Part shown: positions 41,407 through 45,567 of the stretch, in pieces
How the letters are laid out: each line of letters begins with the position of its first letter
Position numbering within the stretch: the first letter of the stretch is position 1
Source: Actinomycetes bacterium
GTDB lineage: Bacteria > Actinomycetota > Actinomycetes > Streptosporangiales > Streptosporangiaceae
NCBI GenBank assembly: GCA_025964575.1
Contig: JAOPYO010000058.1
Span: forward strand, 1-45,567
Direction: 5' to 3'
DNA length: 45,567 bases
Notes under the pieces: generated by a model
Told to the model about the DNA's origin: nothing
The model's database searches: none
What the model saw: only the letters and a program-made list of their open reading frames with translations
Position numbers and translations under genes: made by a program

Positions 41407-42057
41407 ATGTCAGCGCCGGTCGGAGCGCACGAGATTTTCGGTGACGTGCTGCCCGTTGTGGAGCGATATGCCGCCTTGCTGGCGACTGCGGGCGTCGAGC
41501 GCGGACTGATCGGCCCGCGGGAGGCCGATCGGCTCTGGGAGCGGCATCTGCTGAACTGTGCTGTGCTCTCCGAGGCCGTGCCCGAGAAGGCCACCGTGGT
41601 GGACATCGGCTCCGGTGCCGGGCTGCCCGGCATCGTGCTGGGGATCGCCCGGCCCGATCTGTCGATCACACTGCTCGAACCACTGTTGCGTCGGACCACG
41701 TTTCTGACGGAATGCGTCGAATCGCTGGAACTGACCAACGTCACCGTGCGGAGAGGACGGGCGGAGGAGGTCGTCGGGGAGTACGCCGTCGACGTCGTCA
41801 CCGCCCGCGCGGTGGCTCCCCTGGGCCGGCTGGCAGGCTGGGCACTGCCGCTGCTACGCCCGGGTGGAGAGCTGCTCGCCCTCAAAGGGGAGCGGGCGGC
41901 GGAGGAACTCAAGGAAGCCGAGGCCGTGTTGCAGCGGCTCGGTGTACGGACGGCCGAAGTGCTCTTGGTCGGTCAGGATAAGGTCGATCCGCCGACAACG
42001 CTTGTACGCGTGGTAGCCGAGCGCTCTTCCCCCCGGCGAAAGAAGGGTCGCAGATGA
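41407..42057 (+). CDS. rsmG: 16S rRNA (guanine-N7) methyltransferase RsmG
   Basis: 216 residues from ATG 41407 (GGGGGG before it; the frame is open 23 codons upstream). The Rossmann methyltransferase motif I is [15 protein letters not shown], with ISLLEP-like [15 protein letters not shown] and the family region [19 protein letters not shown]. In the family it methylates G527 of 16S rRNA; loss gives low-level streptomycin resistance. It overlaps parA by 4 bases. Confidence 0.95.
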   Translation: MSAPVGAHEIFGDVLPVVERYAALLATAGVERGLIGPREADRLWERHLLNCAVLSEAVPEKATVVDIGSGAGLPGIVLGIARPDLSITLLEPLLRRTTFLTECVESLELTNVTVRRGRAEEVVGEYAVDVVTARAVAPLGRLAGWALPLLRPGGELLALKGERAAEELKEAEAVLQRLGVRTAEVLLVGQDKVDPPTTLVRVVAERSSPRRKKGRR

Positions 42058-43241
42058 CTTCCTTCCCGAAGGACATGGCACCAGGCTTGGGCTGGCCGGG
42101 TGAACCCCCTCAGGATGGTGCGTCTGCGGATTGGACCCCTGGACTGGGCTGGCCTGTGAACGGTTCCACAGACGATTCAGATGGCCAGGAGACGGAGACC
42201 GCTGTGACCGCGGAGATTCAGAGCCCGGAGACCCCCCCTTCCGGGCATGCATCGTGGGGAAGTACGACATCGGGTACCGCGGAGACCGGCTATGTGCCCA
42301 CGGGGGCCAAGACACCGGCGCCGCGTCAGAGATCTGCTCAGGGGGAGTCGCAGCTCGTGCGCGAAGCGTTGAAGGACGTGGATGTTCCACGCGAAACATC
42401 GGCGGTAGGCAAGATGAAGGTCCAGCCCGGAAAGGGTGAGTGGCCCAAGCCGCCGGCCTGCCGGGTGATGGTCGTCGCCAACCAGAAGGGCGGCGTGGGT
42501 AAGACCACCAGCTCGGTCAACCTGGCCGCCTCGCTGGCGATGCACGGCCAGCAGGTGCTGGTGGTCGACCTCGACCCACAGGGCAACGCCTCGACCGCAC
42601 TGGGTGTCGAGCACCACACGGATGTGCCGTCCATCTATGACGTTCTCATCGAGGACCTGCCACTGGCGGACATCGTCGTCCCGGCGCCGGAGATCCCCAA
42701 CCTCTACTGCGCTCCGGCCACCCTGCACCTGGCCGGCGCCGAGATCGAGTTGGTCTCCAAGGTGGCCAGAGAGTCCCGACTGAAGCGTGCGCTGGACGCC
42801 TACGACAAGTCCAAATTCGACTACGTCCTCATTGACTGCCCACCCTCGCTGGGCCTGCTCACAGTGAACGCTCTCGTGGGCGGGCAGGAGTTGTTGATCC
42901 CCATCCAGTGTGAGTACTACGCGCTGGAGGGGCTCGGTCAGCTGATCCGCACGGTGGACCTTGTGAAGGCACATTTGAACCCGGAGCTGAACGTTTCCAC
43001 GATCCTGTTGACGATGTACGACGCACGCACCCGACTGGCCGCCCAGGTGGCCGACGACGTTCGCAGTCACTTCGGGGACGTCGTCTTGAGCACGCTGATC
43101 CCCCGCAGTGTCCGGGTGTCCGAGGCGCCGAGCTACGGTCAGTCGGTCATGACCTACGATCCCGGCTCCACCGGGGCTTTGGCCTACGCGGAGGCGGCCT
43201 CGGAAATGGCTCAGCGCGGCGCAGCCGCGGGTGACGCATGA
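42054..43241 (+). CDS. parA: Chromosome partition ATPase ParA (Soj)
   Basis: 395 residues. A long variable N-terminal region (about 135 residues) with two similar GLGWP segments ([10 protein letters not shown] and [10 protein letters not shown]) precedes the deviant Walker A ATPase ([15 protein letters not shown], Lys at about 145), with [11 protein letters not shown] and [14 protein letters not shown]. In other actinobacteria ParA works with ParB and polar proteins to segregate origins. ATG overlaps the rsmG stop, and parB overlaps its 3' end (ATGA). A parS-like sequence lies inside the N-terminal coding part. Confidence 0.95.
   Translation: MTSFPKDMAPGLGWPGEPPQDGASADWTPGLGWPVNGSTDDSDGQETETAVTAEIQSPETPPSGHASWGSTTSGTAETGYVPTGAKTPAPRQRSAQGESQLVREALKDVDVPRETSAVGKMKVQPGKGEWPKPPACRVMVVANQKGGVGKTTSSVNLAASLAMHGQQVLVVDLDPQGNASTALGVEHHTDVPSIYDVLIEDLPLADIVVPAPEIPNLYCAPATLHLAGAEIELVSKVARESRLKRALDAYDKSKFDYVLIDCPPSLGLLTVNALVGGQELLIPIQCEYYALEGLGQLIRTVDLVKAHLNPELNVSTILLTMYDARTRLAAQVADDVRSHFGDVVLSTLIPRSVRVSEAPSYGQSVMTYDPGSTGALAYAEAASEMAQRGAAAGDA
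42383..42398. promoter_or_regulatory. parS-like site inside parA
   Basis: TGTTCCACGCGAAACA; the 14-base core GTTCCACGCGAAAC has two mismatches from GTTTCACGTGAAAC. A ParB site in parA is common in bacteria. Confidence 0.6.
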
Positions 43242-44200
43242 GCCCGCCGCGCAGGGGACTCGGTAGGGGGCTGGGCGCGCTCATCCCGACCGGGCCCGAG
43301 CCAGGCGTCGAGTCCGTCCAGTCCCATGCATCCTCATCCGTCGCCGTCTCAGAGCCGGAACTCGTCGCGGGGGCGCATTTCGCCGAGCTGCCGCTGTCGT
43401 CGGTCACTCCGAACCCCCGTCAGCCTCGTCAGCACTTCGACGAGGAGGCTCTCGACGAGCTTGCGGAATCCATCAAGATCGTTGGCCTTCTGCAGCCAGT
43501 GGTGGTTCGCGCGGTGGGGCCGGACCGATACGAACTCATCATGGGGGAGCGCCGCTGGCGGGCGTCTCAGCGGGCCGGCCTGGACGTTATCCCAGCCATC
43601 GTCCGGGATACCGGAGACAACGACCTCCTCCGTGACGCGCTCATGGAGAACCTGCACCGCCAGCAGCTCAACGCTCTGGAGGAGGCCGCGGCCTACCAGC
43701 AGCTCCTGGACGACTTCGGCGCCACCCACGAGGAACTGGCCCGCCGTGTGGGGCGATCCCGTCCGCACATCACCAACACCCTCCGGCTGCTGAACCTGCC
43801 CCCGGCGGTGCAGCGCCGGGTCGCGGCGGGGGTTCTCAGCGCCGGACACGCGCGAGCTCTGCTCTCTCTCGACAGCACCGAGGCCCAGGAACACCTGGCC
43901 GGCCGGATCGTCGCGGAGGGGCTTTCCGTGCGGGCGGTCGAAGAGATCATCACGCTCCGGGAAGTTCCGCAGAAGCCCGGCCAGGGACGCAGGACGGGTG
44001 CCAGGAAACCGGTGGCTCCCGGCCTGAAGCAGCTCGCGGACAGGCTGTCCGACCGCTACGAGACCAAAGTGCACGTGGATCTCGGACGGAACAAAGGGAA
44101 GATCGTCGTTGAGTTCGCCTCACTTGAAGACCTGGAGCGCATCATCAAGACCATGGCTCCGGACGACACCTCCACGATGAGGACCGACGACATGCCCTGA
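43238..44200 (+). CDS. parB: Chromosome partition protein ParB (Spo0J)
   Basis: 320 residues. It starts with the basic ParA-interacting tip (M)[16 protein letters not shown], then the ParB/CTPase domain ([20 protein letters not shown], then GERRWRA and [14 protein letters not shown]), a helix-turn-helix ([20 protein letters not shown]) and a C-terminal dimer domain. It binds parS and spreads as a CTP clamp. Overlaps parA by 4 bases; followed by a strong terminator. Confidence 0.97.
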   Translation: MSPPRRGLGRGLGALIPTGPEPGVESVQSHASSSVAVSEPELVAGAHFAELPLSSVTPNPRQPRQHFDEEALDELAESIKIVGLLQPVVVRAVGPDRYELIMGERRWRASQRAGLDVIPAIVRDTGDNDLLRDALMENLHRQQLNALEEAAAYQQLLDDFGATHEELARRVGRSRPHITNTLRLLNLPPAVQRRVAAGVLSAGHARALLSLDSTEAQEHLAGRIVAEGLSVRAVEEIITLREVPQKPGQGRRTGARKPVAPGLKQLADRLSDRYETKVHVDLGRNKGKIVVEFASLEDLERIIKTMAPDDTSTMRTDDMP

Positions 44201-44224
44201 CGATCAGGAGTCTGATCTGACGCG

Positions 44225-44251
44225 CCCCCGATGCTCGATGAGCATCGGGGG
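44225..44251. terminator. Bidirectional terminator, parB / ligase
   Basis: CCCCCGATGCT and its perfect complement AGCATCGGGGG, loop CGATG, followed by TGTTT on the + strand. Confidence 0.9.
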
Positions 44252-44321
44252 TGTTTGCTCTCTGCTGCAGCTTCACTGGGCCCGGTCATCCATCGCGGCA
44301 CACTCCAATATCGCCAGTCGA

Positions 44322-44354
44322 TGTTTCACAGGAGACGATGTTTCACAGGAAACA
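44322..44354. promoter_or_regulatory. Tandem parS-like sites at the ligase 3' end
   Basis: TGTTTCACAGGAAACA at 44339-44354 (two mismatches in the core to parS) and TGTTTCACAGGAGACG at 44322-44337 (three mismatches), spaced head to tail. The first contains the stop codon of the ligase gene. Confidence 0.6.
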
Positions 44355-45290
44355 TCGAAGGAGAAGGTCCCTGCAGAGCAGGCCGAGGTCGAGATCGGCG
44401 GACCGGACCGCCAGGGGGAGAAGGCTGGTCGCGGTCATGCCGGGGGCAACGTTGACTTCGAGGAAGTGAACGCCGCCCACACCATCGACGATGAGATCGG
44501 TGCGGGAGAGGTGGCGCAGGCCGAGGGCCTCATGTGCGGTGAGCGCCGCCTCGGCCGCAGCCTCGGCGGCGGCCGCGGGGATCCGGGCGGGGGTGAAGAA
44601 CTCCGTGCCGCCCGCGTCGTAGCGGGCCGTGTAATCGTAGAGCCCGCCCTCCGGCACGATTTCGACGGCGGGCAGGGCCGTCGGGCCGACTCCCCCTTCG
44701 CCGGCGACCTCGACGACACTCACCGCGATCTCGGTCCCGCTGACGTACTGCTCGATGAGGGCCGTGTCCCCGTAAGCGAAGCAGCCGACCATGGCGGCGG
44801 ACAACTCCCGTGCCTCCCGTACCACCGCCGCGCCCAGCGCGGAGCCGCCGCGAGACGGCTTGACGAAGAGCGGCAGCCCGAGCTTCGTCAGCACCAGATC
44901 CAGCACGACGGAGGCACCGAGGTCATGGAAGATCTCTTTCGGAAGCGCCACCGAGGCGGGCGTGTTCAGCCCCGCTGCCCGTACGAGCGCTTTGGCGGTG
45001 GGCTTGTCCCAGGCGGCTCGGCAGGCGTCCGGCCGGGCCCCCACATAGGGGATCCCCATCAACTCCAGGACGTCACGGATGGCGCCGTCCTCCCCCGCGG
45101 CCCCATGCAGCACGGGAAACACGGCGTCCGGCGGATCGGCCGCCAGCAGACCCAGCAGTGCCGCGTCGGCATCCCTGGGAACCACCTCGACTCCCGCGCC
45201 GCGCAGCGCTTCGGTGACCCGGCGCCCTGATCGCAGGGAGACCTCGCGCTCATAGGACAGTCCACCGGAGAGCACGACGACGTGGTTCAT
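44343..45290 (-). CDS. D-Ala-D-Ala-ligase-like ATP-grasp enzyme
   Basis: 315 residues from ATG 45290 (start (M)NHVVVLSGGLSYEREVSLRS; the frame is open 21 codons upstream into a GC repeat). ATP-grasp layout: N-domain with SGGLSYEREVS and PVLHGAAGEDGAIRDVLEL, central domain with FVKPSRGGSALGA, and C-terminal metal site FLEVNVAPGMTATSLLPLA. D-Ala-D-Ala ligase joins two D-alanines for peptidoglycan. Several key loops differ (S-R-G-G-S-A-L-G instead of the usual S-S-x-G-V), so it may be a paralogue with another dipeptide substrate. The last codons and stop fall in a parS-like site. Confidence 0.8.
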   Translation of the reverse strand: MNHVVVLSGGLSYEREVSLRSGRRVTEALRGAGVEVVPRDADAALLGLLAADPPDAVFPVLHGAAGEDGAIRDVLELMGIPYVGARPDACRAAWDKPTAKALVRAAGLNTPASVALPKEIFHDLGASVVLDLVLTKLGLPLFVKPSRGGSALGAAVVREARELSAAMVGCFAYGDTALIEQYVSGTEIAVSVVEVAGEGGVGPTALPAVEIVPEGGLYDYTARYDAGGTEFFTPARIPAAAAEAAAEAALTAHEALGLRHLSRTDLIVDGVGGVHFLEVNVAPGMTATSLLPLAVRSADLDLGLLCRDLLLRCFL

Positions 45291-45337
45291 CTCCCGCTCG
45301 CGTGTTTCCCGCTCGCCTGCGGAGCGCCTGGAGACGT

Positions 45338-45445
45338 GGGCTTCCCTCGTCACGCGCTCGCTCGTTCCTGCTTGCTTTGGCTCGCTCCGCTCGCCGGCTC
45401 GGGCGCTGTGAGGCAGCGCCTTCGCTCCTCAGTCCAGACCCCGCC
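45338..45445. repeat. Dispersed GC-rich repeat, copy upstream of ligase
   Basis: Shares ordered blocks (GGGCTTCCCTCGTC, CGCTCGTTCCT, CTTCGCTCCTCAGTCCAG) with 31930-31992 inside dciA. Here it is intergenic. Confidence 0.55.
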
Positions 45446-45479
45446 GCGCCCCTCACGAAAGAGGATCCGCGAGGGGCGC
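45446..45479. terminator. Hairpin after the right-edge gene
   Basis: GCGCCCCTC pairs with GAGGGGCGC across a 16-base loop, between the right-edge gene stop and the dispersed repeat. It has no T-tract on either side. Confidence 0.5.
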
Positions 45480-45491
45480 AGTGGCGCATGA

Positions 45492-45567
45492 CTAGTCGAT
45501 GCGCCAGGTGTCTCCGCTGCTGAGCAGGGCGGCGAGGTCGCCCTTGCCCTGCTGCTCGACGGCCTCG
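45492..45567 (-). CDS. C-terminal 24 residues of an unidentified gene
   Basis: A leftward frame entering from the right edge and ending at TAG: EAVEQQGKGDLAALLSSGD, then TWRID. Composition is protein-like and matches the GC-rich codon style of its neighbours. Too short to identify. Confidence 0.5.
   Translation of the reverse strand, partial: EAVEQQGKGDLAALLSSGDTWRID

Overview
The window looks like the replication-origin region of a high-GC actinobacterial chromosome. The best fit is Streptosporangiales or a near relative; this is inferred from gene order and protein style, not from a database search. The signature gene order is parB-parA-rsmG-jag-yidC-yidD-rnpA-rpmH / dnaA-oriC-dnaN-gnd-recF-dciA(DUF721)-gyrB-gyrA-DUF3566-tRNA-Ile. 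oriC lies near 35.5-36.0 kb. The rpmH-to-parB arm is transcribed rightwards and the dnaA-to-gyrA arm leftwards. Layout from left to right: (1) 0-2.2 kb holds a truncated Tat-exported phosphocholine-type phospholipase C, a TetR regulator and a 5'-truncated gene remnant. (2) 2.2-6.8 kb is an accessory patch on the 3' side of tRNA-Ala. It has an AT-rich, probably leaderless trypsin-like protease, a chimeric transposase remnant (IS630-type joined to another transposase N-terminus), and two tandemly duplicated orphan sensor histidine kinases. Each kinase copy carries a hairpin and the tRNA-Ala 3' flank. (3) 6.8-9.9 kb holds tRNA-Ala(UGC), a phosphonatase-like HAD hydrolase, a 39-residue DLW-39 protein, a small membrane protein, an SDR, a GNAT and a small conserved protein. 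(4) 9.95-19.05 kb is a leftward, translationally coupled stress operon: hsp20-dnaK-grpE-cbpA-cbpM-clpB-trx-(cNMP-binding/Grx-like/TrxR-like flavoprotein). (5) 19.2-25.2 kb has a divergent 933-residue ATPase-LuxR (LAL) regulator, a membrane-anchored ClpP-fold (SDH-type) serine protease, a DUF1931 histone-fold protein, a PrsW-type intramembrane protease and a coiled-coil protein. (6) 25.4-35.5 kb is the core leftward replication block. (7) 35.5-38.4 kb is oriC, dnaA and the dnaA/rpmH divergent control region. (8) 38.4-44.2 kb is the rightward RNA-processing, membrane-insertion and partition block. (9) 44.3-45.6 kb has a D-Ala-D-Ala-ligase-like ATP-grasp enzyme and the last codons of another leftward gene. 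As I recall actinobacterial origins, tRNA-Ile, tRNA-Ala and the DLW-39 gene usually sit close together next to gyrA. Here about 18 kb of chaperone, redox and protease genes separate tRNA-Ile from DLW-39/tRNA-Ala. The most system-like content is that stress block: unfoldase, holdase, refolding chaperones, a zinc-ribbon thioredoxin, a flavoprotein with a cyclic-nucleotide-type sensor domain but no redox CxxC, two proteases, a histone-fold protein and a nucleotide-regulated transcription factor. Other points of interest are several parS-like sites (one forms the stop codon of the ligase gene), a perfect 21-bp inverted repeat between gnd and recF, and a GC-rich dispersed repeat that has become coding sequence in dciA.
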